Source: Heterobilharzia americana
Taxonomy: Eukaryota; Platyhelminthes; Trematoda; Strigeidida; Schistosomatidae
Direction of reading: 5' to 3'
NCBI GenBank assembly: GCA_944470555.2
Contig: OX104134.1
Span: forward strand, 55,977,890 to 56,041,889
DNA length: 64,000 bases
Shown here piece by piece: positions 53,060 to 64,000 of this stretch. The position numbers were made by a program, and so were the translations under genes. Positions within the stretch are counted from its first letter, which is position 1, and each line of letters begins with the position of its first letter. The notes below the pieces were generated by a model. It was given only the letters and a program-made list of their open reading frames with translations. It searched no databases and was not told the DNA's origin.

Positions 53060-55150
53060 TTACAGCGTGATAACCACTGGTTTCAATTCTGAACTTTGCC
53101 TACTATCGTCTCAGGCAACTGGGTTGCATGATTTCTCTGACCTCCAATCAGAGGACCACAAGGCACCCAACACAGCTACTCCATCATACACTTCCATTAA
53201 GGTGTCTCAAGAATGTCGTCAACGGCAAAGTAAAGGGGGAGTGGCGAAATCAGGCAACCTTGTCTAATTCCAGTGTTGATTTAGGACAGTGGGGATAGAT
53301 GCCTGTATACCTTAGCTCTAGCTGAGACGTTACAGAATCAGGCTTTCAATATGTTTGTAAACATCTCAGCAACATTAATCTCCAAGGGGCTATAACAGAA
53401 AAAGGCTTTTGTCAGTGAGTCAAGGGAGCTCTAAAATACAGAAATGTAACAACTAGTGGCCCACAGTATGTATGACAGTGTTCGATCATCCAGTAGAGAA
53501 TGAACGCATGATCAATGCATCTTTAAACGGAACAAAACCTGGCCTATTCCTCCTGGATAAACTTTTCGTGCGTTATGCGTAGCCTGCAAGGTATGACAGC
53601 AGCCAACACTTTGGACACTAGAGGTAGGAAACTGACGCCTTGATAATTACCACACATATAACTGAGGTGCTTTTCGGAAGATAGATTCAACTTGGCTTCA
53701 TTCCAGTGTGATTGAGCACTCTCAGCCTTCTGTATGTTTACAGTATAGTCACTCGCCTGGCTACAATCTTACTTCAGTCATTTATAGGAGCTAGAGATAG
53801 GTTGTTGCGGCTGAATTTTGAACGGTGTTTCAGAAACTGAAGTTCCCTAGGAGTCTACGCTTTTTTAGGCAAACCAGTATTGACAGGTCATGAGGCGAAA
53901 GACATTGAGGTTGATGTTACTTGGGCATCACGTAATTTGAACTGCTTTCTGAAGTGCTTTATACAGTCCTCCGTAAGTCTATAGAAGTTGGTGATTGGTG
54001 GACAGTTTCTTTCACAAACCATCCTACTGACACTAGGCTTCTCGCTATCGATGGCTTTGATGATCCAGGATAGCTTCCAACTGTTGTCAAGTTTAGATAC
54101 TGCTCCCACCTCACTCACGCATTTTAACCAAGAAATGTTCCAAACCTTGTACACATACTGTTTGATATGTAGCGTGAGAAACGTACACACACTATTGTAC
54201 TCGCTGCTATCCGGAATCCATCAAAGGCATTAAGAAGTTGCAAAGAGCTCTCATATACCAACTGCCTACTAGTGAGACACTCTTTCAGTCCACAGTCAGC
54301 TTTACTTGCCGTTCCTAAGGCTTCTTGAAAGTGCAGGCAACTCTCATATTTGCTTTCCTGTGGTCCAACAGATAGCCTTGAATCTAGTCCTGCTTGGTGT
54401 TTACTTGGAATACTAGGTGCAATCTGTTTAACTATGTCTGCCTGTTTTAGATGAATAATTTCATGACCACAAGAAGATTAGAGGAGAGTAGCTGACACTG
54501 AAGCTTAGTTATTTGCATTCAACAGGGCTGCAGTAGTCAGTAATACTCCCACGCCATCAGTGGCTTATTTCAATATAATATACTTAAGTTCATGCTTAAA
54601 AGGTAGAGTTCAGTTGGCACAACGGTGATGGACATGTTCGAAGTTGCTGCCAGTTAGAAATAAGTTTTGGTTGCTGCCAAAAAGTAAATGTCCCCTATCA
54701 TCTGACTTGTAACCAACTTGCCCATTAATTTTAACTAGAATAGAACCTTCTAGCCTAGCAGTACCCAGACAAAAGCTGATGCTAAATGGTATAGTTTCAA
54801 TTGTGACACTTAGTGTGATATCAGTACTAGCAAGGCCGGGTGCTGACTGCAGAGAGTTCCCGAATAAGTGCACTGTAAGTATACTTCATTAACTAAAAGC
54901 TGGAGACATATTTGGAAGCATTCTACTAGAAACTTGTGTACTGGTCTTTGAAATGCAGCCTACATCAACAGTAAAGTTTCCAGAATTTTAGTCAAACTTG
55001 TTAACAGACCAATCTGCTCCAAGTTTCAAGTGCTGAAAGTGACCATCCTAAACAGTGGGCGCGATTTAAGAATAGTTGTGTCAGATATCACACTGAAGGA
55101 CAGCCTTCCGGAAGCGCCTGTTTAGAAGATCAAAACGATCCGGATAGCCC
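53060..55150 (-). mobile_element. Decayed non-LTR retrotransposon (endonuclease plus reverse transcriptase)
   Basis: Read on the minus strand from about 55150, fragments in different frames follow the order of a schistosome LINE polyprotein. Endonuclease: QIGLLTSLTKILETL and VGCISKTSTQ (near 54930-55020), then SAPGLASTD and NGQVGYKSDDRGHLLFG (54610-54873). Linker: KPSVSRMVCE (near 54020-54060). Reverse transcriptase: GNYQGVSFLPLVSKVLAAVI (about 53600-53660), then GIRQGCLISPL (about 53240-53275), the palm-domain motif that normally reads GVRQGCPLSP. The polymerase YADD/FADD motif was not found. Stops and frameshifts are numerous. Clade not settled (CR1-like or RTE-like). Confidence 0.85.
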
Positions 55151-57204
55151 AGTCTTTAAGTCGGTTTTATGAAGAACAGTGAGAAAAATTATATAACTAC
55201 GGAGGAATTTGAAAGGAAAGCATAACTCAGAAGTGAGAATTACAACGAAACATCGAATTATTGGGAGGACAGTGAGTTATGCCATGAATTTTGATTTGTA
55301 CACGGAATATGATGAGCTCTTAGCAGTCCTTTTTAGTAATGTTGATCTACAAATAGTATATTTTGCCCGTTTGGTCTCTTCCCTAAAGTATATGAATCAC
55401 ACCATTCACTTTATTATAATTGTTTTTCCCTTTGTATTTGGAAAAAATCCCTTAACATTCGAGTAACACTTTTTGCTGTAATGCTTTATTTCTGGGAAAT
55501 TTCTGTCAGTGAATGTGGAAAATACTAACCAATCATCAAATCTTGAAACAAGACGCCGATATATGTTACTTTTGTAAAACTTGTATGGTAAGCATTTAAC
55601 ATCACGATCTTATAGGTGTTTTCCAACAGCTGGTGCAAGAAACACCATCGATCTTCACAATTTCAAGCGAATATATGAGAAAAATCTCCCGTTTTTATCA
55701 CCAGATATTTACTGCTTTAATTGCTTGAACTCATTAATAACAGGCATAAGGAAACTTTTCTGATTGAAGCATGACTTGTAAATATGAAATCTTAGTTGTC
55801 TCGTCACCTAGCTTCGGACGCTCGTTACAGTGAAACACAAGCCTACGATGATTTTCACAACTTCTACTCATTAAAGTGCTAATTCTTTGATTTTTAAATT
55901 GGCAACATTTCTATTTCTATGAAAAATTGCAGAAGGGTGTCCTTCTATTACTTTCTAAAACTTACATTTTTTGATCTCCTATTAACATCTCTTAAATTTA
56001 AGCTGATTAAATCCAACAAATAATAGTCAAGACGACTGACTGAACGAAGAAACATATTCCTTTTCAATTAGGTCTTCGTCTTTGACTGTACTCTAATATA
56101 TAGATTTACAATCTAATTAGAATACTGAACAAGTGATGGGAGGTCGACTAACAATCACTACAAATTTTATGTACGTCATGAAAATTATAAGTTTGAGAAG
56201 TCAAGATGCAAATAATTAATAGAGTAATTATACGGAGTTAAAATTAATAGTTTAAGTAATACGGAACAGGTTATACTTAGGTAAATTGCTTAGTCACTGG
56301 TAAAATGGTGTTTTTTCGAGTTTCCGGATCTAAATGATAAATAATTACAAAAGAGTAGTAAAACAAATGAATATTGGTATAACAAGAGGGTAAAGAGTTA
56401 TACACAGTAATACCAAAAGTCACGTCATGCTGACGGCTGCGGTAACGCAAGTGGTTGAACAAATATTTTTGAATACAAAGGTTGGGTTTGTAAAGATGGA
56501 ATGGGAAATCAATGCGGTAAATTATCTGCTATTCGATGGATACTTTTAAAGGCTTTGCTAGTATAGACTTGAAGTCCAGTGTCAACTAAGTGTACAACTA
56601 TGAACTTCTTTATTGTACTAATTTGTCCCTTACTGAATCATGATCATTTTACTTAAAACGTCATCCCTTTAAACGCTAAAAAGCAGACTTTGTTTCATTT
56701 ACTCGTTAATAAAGCGCCGGCACATTACTATAATAAAATGTAGCATATGCAGGACAGAAATCTTTTCAGTGGTTAAACTCATCTGTGAAAACAATTCTTC
56801 GTCTATTCATTGGAAAAATCACCCGACTATTCATAGTCTACAATCATTTCTGGTTTTTGTTTCAGTGAAATGAAGAATGCTACATCACCGAAACCTGATG
56901 CTTTCTCTTCACAATATCTAGTCCGTTATCAGATGAAGTGATCATTTGAATATCACTAAAAGTAAGTAAGAAGTTTCTAACATGTACATCAAACTATGAA
57001 GTCTCCCAAATAGGCTTGATATAATCTGATTTACATAAGCATGGCTGTGTTTAACACTTTCTAAACTATTATACTAACTTGACATGTAGTAGCTTTGAAA
57101 ATCACCAAAGTGAATCATTTACTTGTTTAGGGGAAAAATGAAAAGAGGTCTAGCATGTAGTCAGCGCTTGAACGCAGACAGTTCACAAAGCACACAAAAA
57201 TTGC
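55151..57204. other. Unassigned AT-rich DNA
   Basis: No gene recognised. Plus frames at 55209-55466 and 55581-55763 have no motif and chance lengths. Confidence 0.5.
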
Positions 57205-57384
57205 TTCAAAATATTGTTTGATACTTGCAATTTGCCGTCTCTATACAGAATCCAATTACTCCAACTCAGTTGGCACATGGGCTCCTATGAAGATACCGAT
57301 ACTGCTTAGTATTCATGATGTATTCATCTTGGTGACTTGCGATTCTCCCTATTTGGGACTCGTCAACTACATGTACTACCATCC
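57205..57384 (-). mobile_element. Smα-like element with ribozyme 5' half and tail
   Basis: Minus strand reads GGATGGTAGTACATGTAG, then TTGACGAGTCCCAAATAGGG, then GAGAATCGCAAGTCACCAAG and the family tail with ATGAATACATCATGAATACT and GTATCGG. The CTGATGA block is TTGACGA (57360-57366). About 20 bases carrying helix III, the cleavage triplet and the CTGGATTCC strand are missing, so it cannot cleave itself. It sits head-to-head with the plus-strand copy that follows. Confidence 0.75.
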
Positions 57385-57600
57385 AAATGAGTGATGTTGT
57401 TCAAACTGAGAAGCCTTGGTGTTTGAAGCGATGAGTATTGGGTTCGAGTCTCAGTGGGGACAGCACCACTCCCTGGTAGTTTTTAAATAGGATGAAACAC
57501 ATGTTCTGGATTCCACTGCGAGTCATCAAGATGAATGTTTCAAAGTGTAGTTGCACACACATGGTTGTGGCTATAATGACAAAGATTATAAGTAAGGTAG
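57385..57600 (+). mobile_element. Smα-like element, plus strand, decayed ribozyme
   Basis: A tRNA-like head with B-box-like GGGTTCGAGTCTC (about 57439-57451) is followed by a recognisable hammerhead region (57477-57520). CTGATGAG has become CTGGTAGT, AAATAGGATGAAAC is kept, and the cleavage triplet is GTT before CTGGATTCCACTGC. The tail starts GAGTCATCAAGATGAATG. The changed core makes it inactive. Confidence 0.8.
57477..57520 (+). ncRNA. Hammerhead ribozyme remnant (inactive core)
   Basis: The second half is near consensus (AGGATGAAACACATGTTCTG), but three invariant bases of CTGATGA are substituted, and GTT replaces GTC at the cleavage site. The alignment needs no gaps, so the decay is by point change. 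Confidence 0.75.
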
Positions 57601-58829
57601 CGATCGTTAAAATTGCATCTTCTTATTGTCTTGTAGAACTTTATGAAGGGAGCTATTTATTTTAAAGATTACTATGGCCGATATAACACATGGGGTGACT
57701 CTGAGTGGTTAAAAATATGGGTCATCTCAGCAACTATTGAAATAACCAATCAGGTTTCTGTTTTCCAGCAAGGAAAAGGTTTTCGGAAAATATGGTAGTC
57801 TGATTGGTTAGTTTGGGCGTTGCCAGGGTGGCCTTTAAAGTCACGCAGAATGTCAGCAAGTAGAACATAATCTCCAACTCAAAATAGCATTGAATTGTAA
57901 TAATGACTCTATCTTTCCAAGTGGCTTGTGTTATGCACAGCGAGTTGTGCTAAGACTGACTTTTCGAACTCTAAATAAAAAGTCCGTGAATCTACCAGCA
58001 ACTTAACCAAAAAGGTATAAATACATTTATATAACAGGAGGTCACTTAAAATACACTTTATATGGAATCACATCCAATGATATAAGTAGTACATAACCAC
58101 AAAAAGTGAATACTCTACACAGGTACGCGTACATGTTTACAGACCATTCTTTTTATATTGAGAAATAAATGATACAGTGAATTCATAACGTTGAAACAAT
58201 ATTTTACCAAACAATATTACAGTATTGTTTTTATTATGCATCTAAATTGAATGCTGTCAGTATACACAACTATAAAGGTGAATAAATGAAAGTAATTTCG
58301 CTTTTCTTTTCTGATGGAGAAAGATTATGTCGACAAATGACAGCATGGAATCGTTATATTTTCACGAGGACAGGTTCATCAGACCATTTGTTGAATGAAC
58401 ATGGAGAATCCAATGTTACATTAAATGTACTTTTTAGGACTGAGTCCGCAACTGTAGCTGACAACTAAACAAAAAGATGAATAAGGAACATTACATTAGG
58501 CTAAGAAGTATTTTAAGAAAAAGAACAAAAAACTTGAGATTAAAAAGTGAATAACATTAACTATAAGTATGAAGCCAAGTGACTGAATAATTTTTGTAGA
58601 GCCTGAGAAAGAAAGGGACTGCAAAGATATCTCTGGGCTGCATCGACAGGCTTCAAATTAAACACAGAATGCCGTTCGATACCTGAAGCTTGCTATATTG
58701 CTCTGAATTATGGAACAAATTATCATTGTACTAATCCAGTAGATTCACTTTCTGCAAAACGTATTGCATTATTTTACTTATGTGTGAATAAACCTCACCT
58801 AGTAAATCAGTTCACTAGTTGCCAGACGG
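57601..58829. other. Unassigned DNA with a small Smα-tail remnant
   Basis: No gene recognised. GTTCGATACCTGAAGCTTGC at about 58673 resembles the far 3' tail of the minus-strand Smα-like copies at 52640 and 57205, suggesting a short leftover. Confidence 0.45.
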
Positions 58830-59059
58830 TCATGAGACCAGATAAAGAGGAAGGTTGGGTATAGGGTTACCAACCCTAACCCGGAAAACCAATCTAACCA
58901 CTAAAGACACTTCAAAGCACACAAAAATATACAACATTAAAACAAACTTATTCCTCGCTGCAATTGGAGGGACGAAATGACGCCGGTTGTGAAAGCCTTC
59001 AGGAAGTCAATTGGTCGATGTGTCTTCTCTTCCCTCGATGAAAGCAAAAGTAAACATGG

Positions 59060-59830
59060 AGACATGGAATGTTCACACAGTGTTTGAAGCTGGTTGGCAA
59101 GGCTGTCCAGATTGCAAAAGAGATGAGAAGGTATAGCATAGAACTGCTGGGAATCTGAGAAAGCAAGTGGAATGGAAGTGGACTCTCCCAACTGTCAACT
59201 GGAGAATCAATAATCTACTCCGATATTGTCACCCAGACGACAACCACTAGCACACTGAGTTTTCGAGTGTCTATCATGATGTCCCCAAGAGCATCGAAGG
59301 CTCTCTCTCATGCAGTGGAAACCAACCTCCTCCACGATCAGGATCATGACAGCAAGATTCAACTCCTCAAAAGGAAGGAAAGTCACAGTCACACAATGCT
59401 ACGCTACGCACCTACAAATAATGCGGATCAAGAGAAGAAGGAGGAATTCTACATGCAACTGCAATCAGTACTGGACAAAACCCCACCCCAGTTGGGGACA
59501 TCAAAACTCATTCTAATAGGTGGGGTGACATGAATACCAAACTGGGAGCAGACAACACAGGAAGAGAACTCATCATGGGTCGAGAAGCACTCACTGAAAT
59601 GATAAGTGAGAATGGAGAACTGTTTGCAGATTTCTGCGCATTCAACAATTTGATGATTAGAGGCAGTGTGTAAAAACACAGGCATATTCACAAGGCAGCG
59701 ACATGGATTTGACTTCACCAGACACACTAAAAATCAGATCGACTTCATCTCAATGTGAAGGGAGTGGAGACGCAGCCTACTGGACACGAGATCAGATCAA
59801 GAAGGGGAGCAGATGTAGGTTCACACCACT
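59060..59830 (+). pseudogene. RTE endonuclease domain (broken)
   Basis: The AP-endonuclease-like domain would nick target DNA to prime reverse transcription. Seen across frames: NVHTVFEAG (near 59067), ELLGI-stop-ESKWNGSG (near 59137-59170, with a TGA just before the catalytic Glu of the usual ISET/E motif), LRYAPTNNADQEKKEEFYMQ (about 59403-59460), LILIGG in place of the usual MGDFN, NQIDFIS, and RRGADVGSHHSL near 59800, where the usual SDHHL has lost its Asp. At least four frame changes. Not functional. Confidence 0.85.
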
Positions 59831-60399
59831 CACTATCTAGTGCAAGGAACCTATATTCAAAATCAAGTTGAAAGCCTCCAGTGAAGCTGGTGATAGACGA
59901 CCACAGTTCAAGTTGAACACCCAGAACAGAGACTGAACTCAACTGAAGGACGAAATTACAAAGGAGATCTTCACGTCAGTCAGCCATCAGGACAAAATGG
60001 GAGACATTGGACAACGTCCCTGACGAAACCTGCTCGAAAGAACACTGGAACTCTCTGAAGGCGATATGGAAAGGAACCTGAACAACCACATTAGGAAGGA
60101 AGAAGAAAGAAGACAAGACGAGGAATGGATCTCGACGGACACATGGAAGCTGATGGGGGAGGGAGAGGATGATGGTGAAGTAGAAGATGAACGAGTGCAG
60201 TGTCGAGATGAACAACGAAAGGAGGAACCGAACACAACCTATACAACATTGTACTGGACAAAGTAGTGAAGAAGAGTGCTCGAAAAGTCGAAGGACACTT
60301 CTACGACACACTGGCAAGTGAAGTAGAACAGGCTGCAGGTAGGCGAGACAGAGAATAGAGAACCTGACAACATTATATCAAATAACCAGGTTACTTACT

Positions 60400-61700
60400 A
60401 TATGTGAGGGAAGAGATCAACACAGATGAAACCAATGGATGATGGTGAAGGAAACTTAGTTACCAAAGAGGAGGAACAAAGGAAACGATGGGCTGACCAC
60501 TTCAAAAAACTCTTGAGTCGACCACCACCACCACCACCACCACCACCACCTGCAACTCGTCCAGAAATATCACCAGCGGCCACAGAACCATCGGTGAACA
60601 CAAACCCTCCGACAAAAGCCGAAGTGAAGTCCTGAACAGGATAAAGTTGCTGAAATCCGGGAAAGCAGCAGGAGCAGATGAAACCCCACCAGAAGCACTG
60701 AAAACAGACTCAGAGACATCAGCAGACATGTTCACACCACTATTGCAGGAGGTTTGGAAGGAAGGCGGAAAGGTGTCTGTAGAGTGGGAGAAGGGCTACC
60801 TTGTCATAATCTCAAAGAAGGGAGACCCAAGTCTTTGCAAGAAGTGGCACGAAATCATGCTCTTCTCCCTGTCCATCCCAATCAAAATATTATGCCGCAT
60901 CATCCTGGAGAGACTAAACAATGTGCTGGATTCAAAATACGAACGGAACAGTCTGGCTGGCTGGCTGGCTTCAGGAAATGCAAATCATGTGCACATCAAA
61001 TTGTACCGCCCCTCTACGCATCATCTCATCACAGAAGAGAGCGTAGAATGGCAGTCAACTCTTCACCCTACCTTAACTTCATCGATTTTGAAAAGGCCTT
61101 CGACAGAGTCGACCGAGATGTAATTTGGCAGGCAGCTGCTTCAACACTATGGATTTAGTGCCACAAACCTTTATCAACCTCATTCAACAGTTATATGCTA
61201 TGTGCTTCTACATGTCTTTGAAATAAAGAGAGGAGTAAAACAAGGCAAAGTTACCGCTTACTATCACCGATCATCTTCCTGATTGTGGTCGACTGGACTC
61301 GACTGGATCATGCAACAAATTGTAAGGACCAAGAAGATGATCATACGCTGGTTGGATCGGTGGAAAGAACCTAGAAGAGTTGGACCTCACCGATGATGAT
61401 TCATGTCCAACCTCTTATCGCACAAACTCAAAATCTATAGGCGAGAACTAACAAGTTGACAGAAGAGCCGAGGCAGGGTAGCGACGACGAGACTTCCTTC
61501 ACGTGAACGTAGAGAAGACGGAAGTGATGAAGATACCCAATCAACAACAAAATCAACAACAAGAGGCACCAACCATCACCAACCGCAGAAACCTTAAGAA
61601 AGTGGTCTCTTTCACCTACCTTCCTAGGCGGCACCGTCTCAACTTCAGGTGGTGGCACAGACTAGGATGTCAAACCAGGATTGGAAAAGTAAGACAGCTT
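60400..61700 (+). pseudogene. RTE reverse transcriptase domain (broken)
   Basis: Recognisable in several frames: EEEQRKRWADHFKKLLSRP (60468-60524), a run of about ten prolines, then SGKAAGADETPPEALK (about 60658-60705), LVIISKKGD (about 60801), and LNFIDFEKAFDRVDRD (about 61073-61120), which carries the motif A catalytic Asp. Then IKRGVKQG (near 61227) and LDLTDDDSC (near 61382), standing where FADD/YADD belongs. A thumb-like VVSFTYL lies near 61600. Frameshifts lie between most blocks and part of the palm after VKQG is missing. Not functional. Confidence 0.85.
60521..60550 (+). repeat. (ACC)n trinucleotide run inside the RTE element
   Basis: Ten ACC/CCA units encode about ten prolines in the linker between endonuclease and reverse transcriptase. 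In related elements as I recall them this linker has only scattered prolines, so this looks like slippage expansion. Confidence 0.9.
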
Positions 61701-62250
61701 GAAACACCAACCTGAAACCAGTGTGGAGATCAACTGCACTCAGCACAAAGAACAAGATCCGGGTTTTCAACACCAACATCAGTCAAGTCAGTGCTGCTTT
61801 ATGGTTCAGAAACTTGGCGCATCACGAAAAGCACCTCCAACAAACTACAGACATTCATCAACAGCTGCCGCCCTAGCTAACCCGATACTGAAGATCAGAT
61901 GGCCAGGATAACAAGAATAAGCAACAAGGAACTCTGGTAGGCAACAAACCAACCAGGAATCAACCTATCGCCCAACAAATAAGTGGAAGAAAGTGAAGAT
62001 GGATTGAATTGGGTGTACACTGAGAAGACCGACTGGGGACATCACGCACCAGACCGTTGAGTGGAATCAAAAGGGGGAACGACGAGTTGGGCATTCGAGG
62101 CGAGGGTGACATGGAGGAGATGGTGCGAGGGAGAAATGAAAGCTTGTGGGCAGTCGTGATGCCAGGTTGAAAGACTGCTGAGAAGAGAGTGGAATGGAGG
62201 CGTGCTACTGAAGCCCTATGTTCCACTCGGATCCCAAGGGAAAAAATAAT

Positions 62251-64000
62251 TAATAACAATATGTGTAAATTTATACATATTTACATAAATATATAATAAC
62301 CCACTCTTCTTCTACAAACATAAATAATTTCGCAGTTGTATATATCTTGTCATATATCATAAATCATTCTGTTATTTCGAGCGGTAAAAAAATTTAGTTA
62401 GCTGGAATACTTCTTAAGGATTTTTAGGTAACGCCGAATATGTAATTAAAGGGATACATTTTGTGATAAGCTGCGTTATGCCAAGAGAAGTAAAGTAACA
62501 AAGGTGAACTAATTGATTGGTAATATGATCCTACAAAGTATGGTAGTAAGATAATTTAAAGAAATGCTAATATCTACAATCACTCGTTCTTATGCGATTA
62601 TTTTGATTCAGGTAGTTCTTTTCATAAATTCTTCTGTCGGGAGATCCTTCAACAGAGATTTTACTGTCCTTTTAGTAAACAATATTTTATCACGCTAGTG
62701 AAACATTTATATGGCTGTATTTGTAACTGATTTCAGATATGGGTTTAGCAATTTAAGTAACCTGAATATATGCCATTTATGCAGTTGCAAATTATGTTTT
62801 AAATAAAAATGACGCTGTGATATCACAATTTACGTTGGTCGCTTCACTGAATAGTTTATCAAGCTTGTACACCCCAACTGATATTCGGCAGGGATTATAA
62901 TGATTGTTATCAGAAAGTTATATGTGATATTCCATGAAACTTGTATGAATATTAGATTTCAACTTGGTATTTTGGGTGCCTCGTGAGAACCATCCCCCCC
63001 CCCCCCCCCAGAACTCAAGTCTTGGTAAAACGTATTAAAATTACTCTTAATATGAAAAGAAATAAAAACCGTAACAAGCAACATCAAAAACAAAATGAAC
63101 TGAATCAAAACGTAAATGTTTGCAACCTTCTTAAAGAAAACCATCAGATGAAAAACAAATCAAACCAATTTCATGGATTTCGAAACGCAAAAGGAGTAGT
63201 TTGGTACTTTCCAGGAAGTATGGCGTTAAATGTATTCAGACGTAGGTAAATTTTTATGCATTGTGGAATCTGTTTAAATGAACCATCGAATACATAACAA
63301 ATATGATCATTTGCAGTTTATGAAGAACAGCGTAAAGGTGGTATACATTAGTATGCCGACTTTTAGGGCACAAAAGCTTGTAGACATTGACAAACCAAGT
63401 TGGTTTCAAGCGAATGTTAAATAAGAAACATCTATGACAGAACTAGCAAAATGCACCCAGAATTCAATCTCAGGGACTATTTTACAAGGTTTCTTGATTT
63501 ATTGTTATATAACTATCATCCGAACAGAATATTTTAAGATGGCTGTCCTCTTGGTCATATCACTGATAATAACATGCAAATAACAATACACAAGAAACAT
63601 TTTTGTCAATAATATCCATCTCGCTACAATCTATATAAATGACAAGGTAGTTCAGAAAATTTAGTACTCCCCTTTTGGAACAAGACTGATGACAAATATC
63701 AGGAACAATTCTGTGACTCAAATAGGGAAGCAGGCTTACAGAAGTTGTATTTGCGTGTCCCAGAATGCTATCTAAAACTAGATTATCACAGAAACAACTT
63801 TGGGACTGAAGTTTAAAAGTAAGACTGGGGTCTGTTTTCAAAAAGATAATAAACTAGCCTCGGGTTCAGAACGTAAGAACCACTTGTCTCTTCAAAGGTA
63901 TATACATCTAACCTTAGTTTAAGGGCTAATATTTACTTGGTTTGAATAAAACCTAAAATTTGCATTTCTAACGTCTCATACATTCTGAGTATTACTGTAG
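62251..64000. other. Unassigned AT-rich DNA to window end
   Basis: No gene recognised. Plus frame 62983-63249 is Lys/Asn/Gln-rich and starts in the C run, so it is probably chance. Minus frame 63560-63841 has no motif. Confidence 0.5.
62994..63009. repeat. Run of 16 C
   Basis: Sixteen C in a row in a strongly AT-rich setting. The minus strand is G16. Confidence 0.95.

Larger units (their letters stand above)
58830..62250 (+). mobile_element. RTE-type non-LTR retrotransposon, nearly full length, broken
   Basis: About 3.4 kb. The 5' region has GGGTTACCAACCCTAACCCG (58865-58884) as in related schistosome elements. An apurinic-type endonuclease (59060-59830), a linker, a reverse transcriptase (60400-61700) and a C-terminal tail follow in order. 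The 3' end is TGTTCCACTCGGATCCCAAG plus a short A/T tail (about 62225-62250). It resembles the SR2-like RTE family in order and motifs. Many stops and frameshifts interrupt it. Its 3' end also occurs at 1-277 and, inverted, at 16205-16290. Confidence 0.9.

Noticed and set aside
58338..58386. Minus-strand CTGATGA, GAAA and GATTCCATGCTG in hammerhead-like order
   Set aside because: Helix II spacing is 12 instead of 14 with poor pairing, no good cleavage triplet follows helix III, and no tRNA-like head or tail is present.
60066..60266. Glu/Asp/Arg-rich plus frame and opposing Ser-rich minus frames at 59976-60317
   Set aside because: They are the linker of the broken RTE polyprotein and its antisense shadows, not separate genes.
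60398..60735. Gly-rich and Val-rich minus frames
   Set aside because: They are antisense translations of the ACC run in the RTE element.

Overview
The window looks like gene-poor, AT-rich nuclear DNA of a parasitic flatworm, most likely a schistosome. The main reason is a tRNA-derived short element with a built-in type I hammerhead ribozyme. It matches the Smα family I know from Schistosoma, and at least four partial or near-complete copies are present. Decayed schistosome-type non-LTR retrotransposons, the 3' end of a Penelope-like element in two copies, and long TA microsatellites fit the same picture. No open frame exceeds about 160 codons, and I recognise no intact host gene.

Layout. The window opens inside the 3' tail of an RTE-type retrotransposon (1-277). 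From 278 to about 41500 the sequence is mostly unremarkable intergenic or intronic DNA. Scattered in it are a near-palindromic foldback repeat (5216-5475) with dispersed relatives, one hammerhead short element (10145-10330, minus), a small RTE 3' fragment (16205-16290, minus), several tRNA-like islands, TA and GA microsatellites, and a few splice-bracketed open segments that could be exons of long-intron genes. Those are 19860-20048 plus, 22598-22789 minus, 27138-27513 plus and 32403-32823 minus, with 49476-49643 plus further on. None has a recognised product.

The right-hand part is repeat-dense: Penelope-like 3' ends at 41512-42125 and 51151-51472 (minus), tandem hammerhead short elements at 52430-52820 (minus), a decayed endonuclease/reverse-transcriptase LINE at 53060-55150 (minus), a head-to-head pair of hammerhead elements at 57205-57600, and a nearly full-length but broken RTE-type element at 58830-62250 (plus). 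The last 1.7 kb has no recognised gene but carries a run of 16 C.

How the parts relate. The short elements have internal RNA polymerase III-like boxes and no protein, so they would need reverse transcriptase from elements like those nearby. All LINE and Penelope copies here are broken, so none can supply it now. The ribozyme cores vary from nearly intact (52495-52553) to clearly dead, so the window samples stages of decay of one family. Exon calls are tentative: chance open frames are common in DNA of this composition, and transcript data would be needed.
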